The translations under genes and the position numbers were made by a program. DNA of 64,000 nucleotides, taken from NCBI RefSeq assembly GCF_007655005.1, contig NZ_SZVW01000014.1, forward strand, positions 1-64,000, in the 5' to 3' direction. Origin of the DNA: Streptomyces tibetensis (GTDB lineage: Bacteria; Actinomycetota; Actinomycetes; Streptomycetales; Streptomycetaceae). Below the pieces are notes generated by a model, which was given only the letters and a program-made list of their open reading frames with translations, had not been told where the DNA came from and did not search any database. Of this stretch, positions 35,538 through 43,127 are shown piece by piece (position 1 is the first letter of the stretch; every line of letters starts with the position of its first letter).

Positions 35538-36491
35538 CTACTGCCGAGGTCCCGGAGCGGGCTTCGGCCGGATCTGGGTGAGTGCCGCCCCCGTCAGCAC
35601 GATCACCGCCCCGACCGGCGTCGACCAGGTGAGCCCCTCGCCGAGGACGGCGACGCCCGCGGCCGTGGCGATGACCGGGATGAAGTACGTGACCATCTGG
35701 GCGGTCGTGGGGCCGACCTCGGCGACCAGGCCGTACTGGAGGAGCACCGCGAGGCCCGTGCCCAGCGCGCCCAGGGCGGCGACCGCCAGCAGCGGCACGA
35801 CGGACACGCGGGTCGGCAGGGTCGTGAACAGCGGGGTGACGACGGCCAACTGGGCGGTGGCGAGCAGCAGTTGCGCGCCGGTCATCGACAGGTGCGAGTG
35901 GCCGGTGCCGGCGAGGGTGCGGCGCACGTAGATCCAGCCGACCGGGTAGCTGAGGGAGCCCAGCAGGGCCAGTGCCGTGCCGGTGGCGTCCAGGCCGTGG
36001 AAGCCCTGCCAGGCTCCCAGCACCGTGAGGACTCCGAGGAAGCCCAGCCCGAGCCCCGCCACCCGCACCCGCGTCGGCCGGTCCTCCGACAGGGCGACCA
36101 GCGACAGCGCCATGCCCCACAGCGGCGAGGTCGCGTTGCAGATACCCGCGAGGGCGGACGGGATGGTCAGCTCGGCGTACGCGAAGAGCGAGAACGGTAG
36201 GGCGTTGAGCAGGAACGCGGCGACCGTCAGATGCCCCCAGACGCGCGCCCCGCGCGGCAGCCGCTCGCGTCGTACCGCCATCGCGGCGGCCAGCACCGCG
36301 GTGCCGAACGCCAGCCGTCCGAGCGTCACCTGGAACGGCGCGTAGGTCTCGGTGCCCACCTTGATGAGGAGGAAGCTGAAGCCCCAGATCAGAGACAGGG
36401 CGGCGAACCGAAGGCGCCAGTCGAGGAGACGGCGGGGCGGTGGCGGCGGTGCGGTGGCGGCCCGGTCGGCCGGGGTGGTCACGGTGCTCAT
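35538..36491 (-). CDS. EamA-family (DMT) exporter, third copy
   Basis: A 317-residue ten-helix transporter (LSLIWGFSFLLIKVGTETYA; SALAGICNATSPLWGMALSL; QYGLVAEVGPTTAQMVTYFI). A 25-residue Pro-rich tail precedes the first helix. It is divergent from a LysR regulator with an LTTR-type dyad between them, the classic layout of an exporter controlled by its LysR partner (as in LysG-LysE-like pairs). ATG 36491 starts the correct domain; the very long upstream reading frame is antisense to the LysR gene. Confidence 0.87.
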   Translation of the reverse strand: MSTVTTPADRAATAPPPPPRRLLDWRLRFAALSLIWGFSFLLIKVGTETYAPFQVTLGRLAFGTAVLAAAMAVRRERLPRGARVWGHLTVAAFLLNALPFSLFAYAELTIPSALAGICNATSPLWGMALSLVALSEDRPTRVRVAGLGLGFLGVLTVLGAWQGFHGLDATGTALALLGSLSYPVGWIYVRRTLAGTGHSHLSMTGAQLLLATAQLAVVTPLFTTLPTRVSVVPLLAVAALGALGTGLAVLLQYGLVAEVGPTTAQMVTYFIPVIATAAGVAVLGEGLTWSTPVGAVIVLTGAALTQIRPKPAPGPRQ

Positions 36492-36516
36492 GGCAGCCAC
36501 GATGCGCCCACACAAC

Positions 36517-36559
36517 CTCGTAGCACAATCGAGATTTCGCACCCGGTACTGCGTAGCAT
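36517..36559 (+). promoter_or_regulatory. LysR-type operator and leaderless promoter
   Basis: CTCG-N9-CGAG (36517-36533) is an LTTR-style dyad between the divergent exporter and LysR genes. TAGCAT (36554-36559) ends exactly seven bases before the ATG of the LysR gene, which has no ribosome site, so a leaderless message is predicted. Confidence 0.5.
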
Positions 36560-36566
36560 TGCTTAC

Positions 36567-37469
36567 ATGTTGAATCTGGAGCGCCTGCGCACCCTCGACG
36601 CCCTCGCCCGGCACGGCTCGGTGAGCGGCGCGGCCGAGGGTCTGCACATCACGACGTCCGCCGTCTCGCAGCAGCTGTCGAAGCTGGAGCGGGAGGTCGG
36701 TCAGCAGCTCCTCGCCAAGAACGGCCGGGGCGTGCGGCTCACCGACGCGGGCCGGCTGCTCGCCGAACACGCCGCGCGCATCCTGTCCCAGGTGGAACTG
36801 GCCCAGTCCGATCTGGAGGCGCAGCGCGGGCAGGTCGTCGGCGAGCTCAGACTGTCGGCGTTCCCGACGGCCGCGCGAGGGTTGTTCCCGCACGCGCTGG
36901 CCGCACTGCGCGAGCAGCACCCCGCGCTCCGGCTGCGCTCCTGCGAGCTGGAGCCGGAGCACGGCATCGCCGGAGTCGTGCGCGGCGACCTCGACCTCGC
37001 CGTCGTGCTCGACTGGTACAACAAGCCGATGGCGCTGCCCGAGGGCCTGGTCAAGGCGTCGATCCTGGACGACCCGGCCGAGGTCGCCCTGCGGGCGGAC
37101 CACCGGCTCGCGGAGCGCGAGGAGGTCGACCTCGGCGAGTTCGCCGACGACGAGTGGATCACCTGGGGCGACGGCGAGTTCTGCCACGAGTGGCTGATGT
37201 TCACGCTCCGCTCCAAGGGCGTCGAGCCGATCGTCGGCCATCGCGCCGCCGAGACCCACACGCAGCTCGCCCTGGTCGCCGCGGGCCTCGGGGTGTGCAT
37301 CGCCCCGCTGCTCGGCCGCCACCCCGTGCCCACCGGTGTGGTGACCGTCCCCCTCCGGCAGCGGGTCCGACGGCATGTGTACGTCGTCTGGCGCGCTGAC
37401 GCGGACCGCCGTCCGTCGATCCGTGCGGCGGTCAAGGCCCTGCGGGCGGCGGGGGAGAGGGTCGGCTGA
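36567..37469 (+). CDS. LysR-family transcriptional regulator
   Basis: A 300-residue LTTR. The helix-turn-helix is LNLERLRTLDALARHGSVSG ... HITTSAVSQQLSKLEREVGQ; the effector domain follows (QVVGELRLSAFPTAARGLFP ... GDLDLAVVLDWYNKPMALPE). It probably controls the divergent EamA exporter in response to a small metabolite. The upstream TAGCAT box predicts a leaderless mRNA. Confidence 0.88.
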   Translation: MLNLERLRTLDALARHGSVSGAAEGLHITTSAVSQQLSKLEREVGQQLLAKNGRGVRLTDAGRLLAEHAARILSQVELAQSDLEAQRGQVVGELRLSAFPTAARGLFPHALAALREQHPALRLRSCELEPEHGIAGVVRGDLDLAVVLDWYNKPMALPEGLVKASILDDPAEVALRADHRLAEREEVDLGEFADDEWITWGDGEFCHEWLMFTLRSKGVEPIVGHRAAETHTQLALVAAGLGVCIAPLLGRHPVPTGVVTVPLRQRVRRHVYVVWRADADRRPSIRAAVKALRAAGERVG

Positions 37470-37484
37470 CGTTCCGGGGAGAGG

Positions 37485-37955
37485 CTACCGCCCGGCCAGT
37501 TTGCGGAAGTCCCAGGAGACGATCTTCTCGGGCCTCAGCCGGATCCAGGCGTGCCGGCCGTCGTGCGGCATCTCCTCCAGGCCGAAGTTCTTCCGCGCGA
37601 ACAGCATCTCGGGGACGTCGAGTTCGGCGCGCAGCTCGCCCGTGCGAGGTATCTCGCCCACGAACTCGACGGTGCCCGACAGCTCGGCGCCGCGCAGGTC
37701 GTCGTACTCCTCGCCGGTGTCGACCACGATCGCCACCCGCGGATCGCGCCGCAGGTCGGTCCAACGCTTGCTGCGTACGACCGAGTACAGCCACATCGAG
37801 GTGCCGTCCCAGGCGAACCACAGCGTGCTCACGTGCGGCGCCCCGCCGGCCGACACCGTGGCGACCCGGCAGGTGCGCTGGCTGGTCAGGAACTCGTCCA
37901 GCTCGCCCGGCGTCATCATGATCTTCCGGCCCCTGCGCTGCTGCGTGACGGTCAT
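37485..37955 (-). CDS. Pyridoxamine 5'-phosphate oxidase-family / F420-type split-barrel protein
   Basis: A 156-residue protein (MMTPGELDEFLTSQRTCRVA, GAPHVSTLWFAWDGTSMWLY, RWTDLRRDPRVAIVVDTGEE, GRHAWIRLRPEKIVSWDFRK). Actinobacterial proteins of this length bind FMN or F420; which one cannot be told. GAGGGGGAG lies just before the ATG. It is divergent from the isochorismatase-like gene with interleaved dyads between them, and it is the third flavin split-barrel protein within 5 kb. Confidence 0.82.
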   Translation of the reverse strand: MTVTQQRRGRKIMMTPGELDEFLTSQRTCRVATVSAGGAPHVSTLWFAWDGTSMWLYSVVRSKRWTDLRRDPRVAIVVDTGEEYDDLRGAELSGTVEFVGEIPRTGELRAELDVPEMLFARKNFGLEEMPHDGRHAWIRLRPEKIVSWDFRKLAGR

Positions 37956-37982
37956 GCTCCCCCTCTTTCTCCCACGTCGTGC

Positions 37983-38011
37983 CAGAGGAAATCCTCTGAC
38001 ATCACGTCAGA
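37983..38011. promoter_or_regulatory. Two interleaved dyads in a divergent promoter gap
   Basis: CAGAGGA-AA-TCCTCTG (37983-37998) overlaps TCTGAC-ATCAC-GTCAGA (37995-38011). Their shared TCTG arm means the two hairpins or two binding modes exclude each other. The gap separates the split-barrel and isochorismatase-like genes. The binder is unknown. Confidence 0.45.
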
Positions 38012-38089
38012 AAAGGATGAGTGCTCTTCCGTCCGTGCGCAATGGTCGCTACGCTCGCCCGCCCTGCCGCCGGTGACAGGGGGAAACCC

Positions 38090-38740
38090 GTGCCCTCGTA
38101 CACAGCGCTCAGCGAACTCCTCGAACCGCGCACCACCGTGCTGCTCACCGTCGAGTGCCAGGAAGGCGTCGTCGGGGCGGACAGCGCGCTGCCCGAACTC
38201 GCCGAACAGGCACGCGCCGGCGGCGCCCTCGCCAACGTCGCCCGTCTGGTGGCGGCCGCCCACGACGGCGGCGTCCAGGTCGTCCACGCCGTCGCCGAGC
38301 GCCGCCCCGACGGCCGCGGTGCCAGCCGCAACGCCCGGCTCTTCCGCGCCGCCGCACGGCTGCCCGTGCAGCAGCTGACCGGCACGTCGGCGGTGCGGGT
38401 GGCCGCTCCGATCGAGGTCGCCGAGGAGGATCTCGTCGTACGGCGTCTGCACGGGCTGTCACCCCTGCAGGGCACCGACGTCGATCCCCTGCTGCGCAAC
38501 CTCGGCTGCCGCACGCTGATCGTCACCGGGGTCTCGGCCAACGTGGCCGTCCCCAATGCCGTGTTCGACGCCGTGAACCGCGGCTACACCGTCGTCGTCC
38601 CGGCGGACGCCATCGCGGGAGTGCCCGCCGACTACACCCCCGCGATGATCCGCCACACCCTCGCGTTGGTCGCCACGGTCGCGACCACGGACGAGGTGCT
38701 GGCGTGCCTGGAGCGTGCGCGGGACGTCAAGCCAGCGTGA
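38090..38740 (+). CDS. Isochorismatase-like (cysteine hydrolase fold) protein lacking the catalytic Cys
   Basis: A 216-residue isochorismatase-fold protein (VLLTVECQEGVVGADSALPE; TLIVTGVSANVAVPNAVFDA; GYTVVVPADAIAGV). The usual catalytic Asp two before Gln is E22 and the nucleophilic Cys position is A153 (NVAV instead of NVCV). It may therefore be non-hydrolytic or use another mechanism. AGGGGG lies six bases before GTG 38090. Its 3' end overlaps the convergent Rieske gene by 14 bases. Confidence 0.8.
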   Translation: MPSYTALSELLEPRTTVLLTVECQEGVVGADSALPELAEQARAGGALANVARLVAAAHDGGVQVVHAVAERRPDGRGASRNARLFRAAARLPVQQLTGTSAVRVAAPIEVAEEDLVVRRLHGLSPLQGTDVDPLLRNLGCRTLIVTGVSANVAVPNAVFDAVNRGYTVVVPADAIAGVPADYTPAMIRHTLALVATVATTDEVLACLERARDVKPA

Positions 38741-39215
38741 TGGAGTCGCCCTTCACGCTGATCTGCTTCGCCTCCAGCGGTTCGACCGCCGGCCCCTTCT
38801 TGACGCTGCCGTCGAGGACGGAGAACTGACTGCCGTGGCAGGTGCAGGAGATGATGTCGTCCTTCAGGTCCACCATCGGACACTGCCTGTGGGTACAGAT
38901 CGTCGAGAACGCCTTGTAGTCGCCCGCCGCCGGTTGTGAGACCACGACCTTCTCGTCCTTGAAGATCTTGCCGCTGCCCTCGGGAATGTCGGCGGTCTTC
39001 GCGAGCGCCGCACCACCGGCTCCCGCTCCGGCGGACGAGCCGCCCCCTTCGTTCGTCGCGCCGCCACCGGAGGCACCCTGTTCGGTGGACGGGTCGGACG
39101 CCTTGTCCTCCGAACCGCACGCTGTCAGCGCCACGGTGAGCCCCGCCGCGCCGACCGCCGCCACGACGGTGCGGCGGCTCGGTTCCGACATCGGCTGAAC
39201 TGATTCGCTGGTCAT
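38727..39215 (-). CDS. Rieske [2Fe-2S] lipoprotein, Tat-exported
   Basis: A 162-residue protein. A twin-arginine signal (PSRRTVVAAVGAAGLTVALT) and lipobox LTAC (C33) are followed by a Gly/Ser/Ala linker to about residue 72 and a Rieske domain. Cluster ligands are C107-T-H109 and C124-x2-H127; C112 and C126 would form the standard disulfide. It is probably an extracytoplasmic electron carrier or part of an unknown oxidoreductase; no partner oxidase is adjacent. GGAAGGA precedes the ATG. Confidence 0.9.
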   Translation of the reverse strand: MTSESVQPMSEPSRRTVVAAVGAAGLTVALTACGSEDKASDPSTEQGASGGGATNEGGGSSAGAGAGGAALAKTADIPEGSGKIFKDEKVVVSQPAAGDYKAFSTICTHRQCPMVDLKDDIISCTCHGSQFSVLDGSVKKGPAVEPLEAKQISVKGDSITLA

Positions 39216-39415
39216 GCTGACGTTCCTTCCGGGGGGATTCGTGATCTGCCGAGAGGTACGGCCCCTGGGGACCGGCTGTTCAGACCCTGCCGAAATCCTG
39301 ACGCGTTCGGGGAAGGACCCGGGTAAAGCGGAGCTGTCGGCTTGCTGTCGGGTTCCGGCCCGCGCCCCCGCGAGGTCGTCGCCACGATCGCCGGGTACGT
39401 CAGTAACCTGGGGCG

Positions 39416-40171
39416 ATGCTCAAGGAAGTGATCGCGACCCGTTTCATCGCGCCCCTGCGCGAGGGCGGTTCGCTGCCGGGTCTGGTCGAGGCGGACGACT
39501 TCGGCACCTACGTCCTGAAGTTCACCGGCGCGGGACAGGGCCGCAAGACGCTCGTCGCCGAAGTGGTCTGCGGGGAACTCGCCCGCCGGCTGGGGCTGCG
39601 CATGCCGCGCCTCGTCACCGTGGAGCTCGACCCCGACCTGGGGCTGGGTGAACCGGAGGAGCAGGTGCAGAGCCTGCTCCGGTCCAGCGGCGGCACCAAC
39701 CTCGGCATGGACTTCCTCTCCGGCGCGCTCGGCTTCGACCCGCTCGCGTTCCCGGTGAGCTCCGAGGAGGCCGGCCGCGTGGTCTGGTTCGACGCGCTGA
39801 TCAACAACGTCGACCGGTCCTGGCGCAACCCCAACCTGCTGAGGTGGCGCGGCGACCTGTGGCTCGTCGACCACGGCGCGACGATGATCTGGCACCACAA
39901 CTGGCCCGGCGTGGAGGCCTCCGCCGCCCGCCCGTACGACGCCTCCGACCACGCGCTGGCACCCTTCGCGCCCGATGTCGCCTCCGCCGCGGCCGAGTTG
40001 GCGCCCCTGGTCACCGAGGAACTGCTCGCCGACGTCACCGCGCAGATCCCGGACACCTGGCTCACGGACGAACCGGGCTTCGCCGCGCCGGACGATCTGA
40101 GGCAGGCCTACGCGCGCCCGCTGCTGGCACGGGCCGCCGCCATCCACGACCGCATCCAGGGGCTGAAGTGA
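39416..40171 (+). CDS. HipA-family kinase-like protein
   Basis: A 251-residue HipA-like protein, about half the length of E. coli HipA. Kinase landmarks can be placed: nucleotide lysine K35 (TYVLKF), catalytic D133 and N138 (INNVDRSWRNPN) and metal-binding D152 (WLVDHGAT). No hipB antitoxin gene is present. Instead a DUF3037 gene overlaps its stop by four bases. HipA proteins phosphorylate tRNA synthetases or other targets; the target here is unknown. The start ATG has no ribosome site. Confidence 0.8.
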   Translation: MLKEVIATRFIAPLREGGSLPGLVEADDFGTYVLKFTGAGQGRKTLVAEVVCGELARRLGLRMPRLVTVELDPDLGLGEPEEQVQSLLRSSGGTNLGMDFLSGALGFDPLAFPVSSEEAGRVVWFDALINNVDRSWRNPNLLRWRGDLWLVDHGATMIWHHNWPGVEASAARPYDASDHALAPFAPDVASAAAELAPLVTEELLADVTAQIPDTWLTDEPGFAAPDDLRQAYARPLLARAAAIHDRIQGLK

Positions 40172-40581
40172 ACGACCGGCACATCATCAGGGGCGGGCCA
40201 CGGGACCGCCACGTCTACGAGTACGCCGTCCTGCGCGTCGTCCCGCGCGTGGAACGCGGCGAATGCATCAACGCCGGGGTCCTGGTCTACTGCCGCGCCG
40301 AGGCCTACGTCGGTGCCCGCACCCACCTCGACGAGACCCGCCTGCTGGCCCTCGACCCCCTGGCCGACGTGGCCGGGGTCCGAGCCGCCCTGGGGGCCGT
40401 GGAGGGCCTGTGCACGGGGGGGAGCGCGGCCGGGCAGGCGGCCTCCGACGACCCGGGCCGCCGCTTCCGCTGGCTCGTCGCCCCCCGCTCCACGATCGTC
40501 CAGCCCGGCCCGGTGCACACCGGCCTGACCACGGACCCGGCGGCGGAGACCGAGCGGTTGCTGGACCTCCTGGTGAGGTGA
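40168..40581 (+). CDS. DUF3037 protein coupled to the HipA-like kinase
   Basis: A 137-residue protein (YEYAVLRVVPRVERGECINA, GVLVYCRAEAYVGARTHLDE, FRWLVAPRSTIVQPGPVHTG). The GTG start overlaps the HipA-like stop in a GTGA junction, so the two proteins are made together and probably act together. DUF3037 has no assigned function; partner, regulator or substrate of the kinase are all open. A 36-base repeat array follows its stop codon. Confidence 0.8.
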   Translation: MNDRHIIRGGPRDRHVYEYAVLRVVPRVERGECINAGVLVYCRAEAYVGARTHLDETRLLALDPLADVAGVRAALGAVEGLCTGGSAAGQAASDDPGRRFRWLVAPRSTIVQPGPVHTGLTTDPAAETERLLDLLVR

Positions 40582-40600
40582 CGGACACCCGGCCGGCGGC

Positions 40601-40720
40601 GCCTCACCACGCCACCTGGCCGTCAGCACCGGCGGTGCCTCACCACGCCACCCGGCCGTCAGCACCGGCAGCGCCTCACCACGCCACCCGGTCGTCAGCG
40701 CCGGCGGCGCCTCACCACGT
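40601..40720 (+). repeat. 36-bp tandem repeat between convergent genes
   Basis: GCCTCACCACG recurs at 40601, 40637, 40673 and 40709, an exact 36-base period over three full units and a partial one. The fourth unit contains the 3' end of the minus-strand excalibur gene (its final Arg codons and stop), so the array looks like repeated copies of that gene end extending toward the DUF3037 stop. Confidence 0.85.
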
Positions 40721-41162
40721 GGCCGGCGGCGAGAGTGGCACCCACAGCGAAGGTCAGCCCGATCGCGATGTCCCAGTCGCTCGGCCCCGAGGCCACCGCG
40801 CCCCCGAGCCCGCCCCGCACACCCTGGCTCGGAGCGCTGGTGGGAGTGAGGGTGACGGGAGCGGAGGGACTGACCGAGGGACTCACGGACGGACTGGCGG
40901 AGGGGCTGGGCGACGTGGGCGACGTCGTGGGGTTGATGATCCCGCGGCGGGACAGCGCCTCGCACGCGACGCCGTCGTCGGGGCCCTGGTCCTCGTCCAG
41001 CCTGTTGGGATCGCTCGGGTCCGCGTCGAAGACGGCCTGCGCGTCCTCCTGGAAGGCGAAGTCGCGGCAGTCCAGGTCCTGCCGGGCGTGAGCGGGGTCG
41101 GCCATGGGCACGATCGCGGCGATCGCGAACAGCGCGCCCGTGACACCGGTGCGACGGCGCAT
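40695..41162 (-). CDS. Excalibur calcium-binding domain protein, cell-surface anchored
   Basis: A 155-residue protein with a Sec signal peptide (GVTGALFAIAAIVPMADPAH), an excalibur domain ending DDGVACE, a Ser/Thr/Pro linker with SPSVSPSVSPS repeats, a C-terminal membrane helix and a final RRRRR. The domain binds calcium in relatives. The tail would anchor it to the membrane. AGGGAGG is seven bases before the ATG. Its last codons lie within the 36-base repeat array. Confidence 0.88.
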   Translation of the reverse strand: MRRRTGVTGALFAIAAIVPMADPAHARQDLDCRDFAFQEDAQAVFDADPSDPNRLDEDQGPDDGVACEALSRRGIINPTTSPTSPSPSASPSVSPSVSPSAPVTLTPTSAPSQGVRGGLGGAVASGPSDWDIAIGLTFAVGATLAAGHVVRRRRR

Positions 41163-41315
41163 GGAACGCCTCCCTTCCGGTCATGGGTGGCTCGCGCTCC
41201 GACGCTAGGCGCCGAGGGGTGTGGCGGCGCGCCGCCATGGGCCGATCGGGTGTCCCCGAGGAGGCCGCCGGGCCGGGCGGGACCCGGGTGATGGATCACA
41301 TGCCGCCCCGGGCCG

Positions 41316-41344
41316 TTGACACCGCGTGCCAGGGCTTCTAGCGT
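41316..41344 (+). promoter_or_regulatory. Housekeeping-type promoter of the SDR operon
   Basis: TTGACA and TAGCGT are separated by exactly 17 bases, an excellent HrdB-like promoter. Transcription would begin about 41351, 43 bases before the first gene. Confidence 0.75.
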
Positions 41345-41359
41345 CACACCCACTGAAGG

Positions 41360-41378
41360 TACTAAGCGGTCGCTCACC
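41360..41378 (+). promoter_or_regulatory. Candidate TetR-type operator
   Basis: TACTAAGCGGTCGCTCACC lies just after the predicted transcription start. It resembles the TAAGCG...CGCTTA-type dyads of actinobacterial lipid-metabolism TetR regulators, though the right arm is imperfect. No TetR gene is adjacent. Confidence 0.4.
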
Positions 41379-41393
41379 TGAGGAGTAGCAGTC

Positions 41394-42155
41394 ATGTCCA
41401 CCACTGAGCAGCGGGTTGCCGTCGTGACCGGTGCCGCGCGCGGCATCGGTGCCGCCACCGCCGTACGACTGGCCACCGAGGGCCGCGCGGTCGCCGTGCT
41501 CGACCTCGACGAGGCGGCCTGCAAGGACACCGTCGAGAAGATCACCGCCGCCGGTGGCAAGGCCATCGCCGTCGGCTGCGACGTCTCCGACGAGGCGCAG
41601 GTCGAGGCGGCCGTCGCGCGGATCGCCGAGGAGCTCGGCGCCCCGACGATCCTGGTCAACAACGCGGGCGTGCTGCGCGACAACCTGCTGTTCAAGATGA
41701 GCGTCTCCGACTGGGACACCGTCATGAACGTGCACCTGCGCGGCGCCTTCCTGATGTCCAAGGCCTGCCAGAAGCACATGGTGGACGCCGGCTTCGGCCG
41801 GATCGTCAACCTGTCCTCGTCGTCCGCGCTCGGCAACCGCGGTCAGGTGAACTACTCGGCGGCCAAGGCCGGCCTGCAGGGCTTCACCAAGACCCTCGCC
41901 AAGGAACTCGGCAAGTTCGGCGTCACCGCCAATTCCGTCGCGCCCGGCTTCATCGCCACCGAGATGACCAAGGCCACCGCCGACCGCGTCGGCATGGGCT
42001 TCGAGGACTTCAAGGCCGCCGCCGCCACGCAGATCCCGGTGGCCCGGGTCGGTGAGCCGGAGGACATCGCCAACGCCATCGCCTTCTTCACCGGCGAGGC
42101 GGCCGGATTCGTGTCCGGCCAGGTGCTGTACGTGGCCGGCGGACCGCTCGACTAG
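41394..42155 (+). CDS. 3-oxoacyl-ACP reductase-like short-chain dehydrogenase
   Basis: A 253-residue classical SDR. The cofactor motif is TGAARGIG (residues 12-19); NNAG, then the active-site Ser and YxxxK (NYSAAKAG) are intact. It closely follows the FabG pattern (AKELGKFGVTANSVAPGFIA). It is distinct from the housekeeping fabG of fatty-acid operons because no acp or fabD is near; a role in beta-oxidation-like or secondary lipid metabolism is likely. GAGGAG precedes the ATG. It forms an operon with the next SDR. Confidence 0.88.
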   Translation: MSTTEQRVAVVTGAARGIGAATAVRLATEGRAVAVLDLDEAACKDTVEKITAAGGKAIAVGCDVSDEAQVEAAVARIAEELGAPTILVNNAGVLRDNLLFKMSVSDWDTVMNVHLRGAFLMSKACQKHMVDAGFGRIVNLSSSSALGNRGQVNYSAAKAGLQGFTKTLAKELGKFGVTANSVAPGFIATEMTKATADRVGMGFEDFKAAAATQIPVARVGEPEDIANAIAFFTGEAAGFVSGQVLYVAGGPLD

Positions 42156-42170
42156 AGGACGAAGAACAAC

Positions 42171-42929
42171 ATGACTTCCGTGGAACTCTCCGGCAAGGTC
42201 GCCCTCGTCACGGGCGCCAGCCGCGGCATCGGCTACGGCGTGGCCGAGGCGCTCGTCGCGCGCGGCGACCGCGTGTGCATCACCGGCCGCAACGAGGACG
42301 CCCTCAAGGAGGCCGTCGAGCAGCTCGGCGCCGACCGCGCCGTCTACGTGGCGGGCAAGGCGCACGACGAGGCCCACCAGGCCGTCGCCGTCGAGCGCAC
42401 GATGGAGGCCTTCGGCCGCGTCGACTACCTGGTCAACAACGCCGGCACCAATCCGGTGTTCGGCCCGATCGCGGACCTGGACCTGAACGTCGCCCGCAAG
42501 GTGTTCGAGACCAACGTCGTCTCGGCGCTCGGCTTCGCCCAGCGGACCTGGCACGCCTGGCAGAAGGACAACGGCGGCGCGATCGTCAACATCGCCTCCG
42601 TCGCGGGTCTCTCGCCCTCGCCCTTCATCGGCGCCTACGGCGTCAGCAAGGCCGCGATGATCAACCTCACCGTGCAGCTCGCGCACGAGTTCGCGCCCAA
42701 GGTGCGGGTCAACGCGATCGCCCCGGCCGTCGTGAAGACCAAGTTCGCCCAAGCCCTGTACGAGGGCCGGGAGGAGGAGGCCGCGGCGGCCTACCCGCTC
42801 GGCCGGCTCGGCGTGCCCTCCGACATCGGGGGCGCGGCCGCGTTCCTCACCTCCGGTCAGTCCGACTGGGTCACCGGCCAGACGCTCGTCGTCGACGGCG
42901 GCATCTTCCTCAACGCCGGAACCGGCTGA
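42171..42929 (+). CDS. Short-chain dehydrogenase/reductase
   Basis: A 252-residue SDR with TGASRGIGYG near residue 14, NNAG, active-site Ser (NIASVAGLSPSPFIGAYGVS) and YGVSK. It lies 15 bases after the FabG-like gene, so both are one operon. The pair may act on related hydroxyacyl substrates. Substrate is unknown. Confidence 0.87.
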   Translation: MTSVELSGKVALVTGASRGIGYGVAEALVARGDRVCITGRNEDALKEAVEQLGADRAVYVAGKAHDEAHQAVAVERTMEAFGRVDYLVNNAGTNPVFGPIADLDLNVARKVFETNVVSALGFAQRTWHAWQKDNGGAIVNIASVAGLSPSPFIGAYGVSKAAMINLTVQLAHEFAPKVRVNAIAPAVVKTKFAQALYEGREEEAAAAYPLGRLGVPSDIGGAAAFLTSGQSDWVTGQTLVVDGGIFLNAGTG

Positions 42930-42950
42930 CGAGGACCGCGCACGCGGCCG

Positions 42951-42987
42951 GGCACGGGCGCCCGTCGACTCGAACGGCGCCCGTGCC
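42951..42987 (+). terminator. Hairpin terminator of the SDR operon
   Basis: GGCACGGGCGCC pairs perfectly with GGCGCCCGTGCC (12 bp) across a 13-base loop, 21 bases after the stop. Confidence 0.8.
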
Positions 42988-43127
42988 GGCGTAAAGACAC
43001 CGCAAAGTGCGATGACAACGTCGTCAAAGGTTTATCGATCAAGAGGCCATGGACGGGGAGGGTCAGGGGGCGCGGCACTGCGGTATGGTCTGCCGACCCT
43101 TGGTATGGCAGATCGAGGAGCGTGCGC

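Noticed and set aside
39416..40171. Classical HipBA toxin-antitoxin locus
   Set aside because: No HipB-like helix-turn-helix gene lies next to it and the kinase is about half the usual length; only a HipA-like call is supported.
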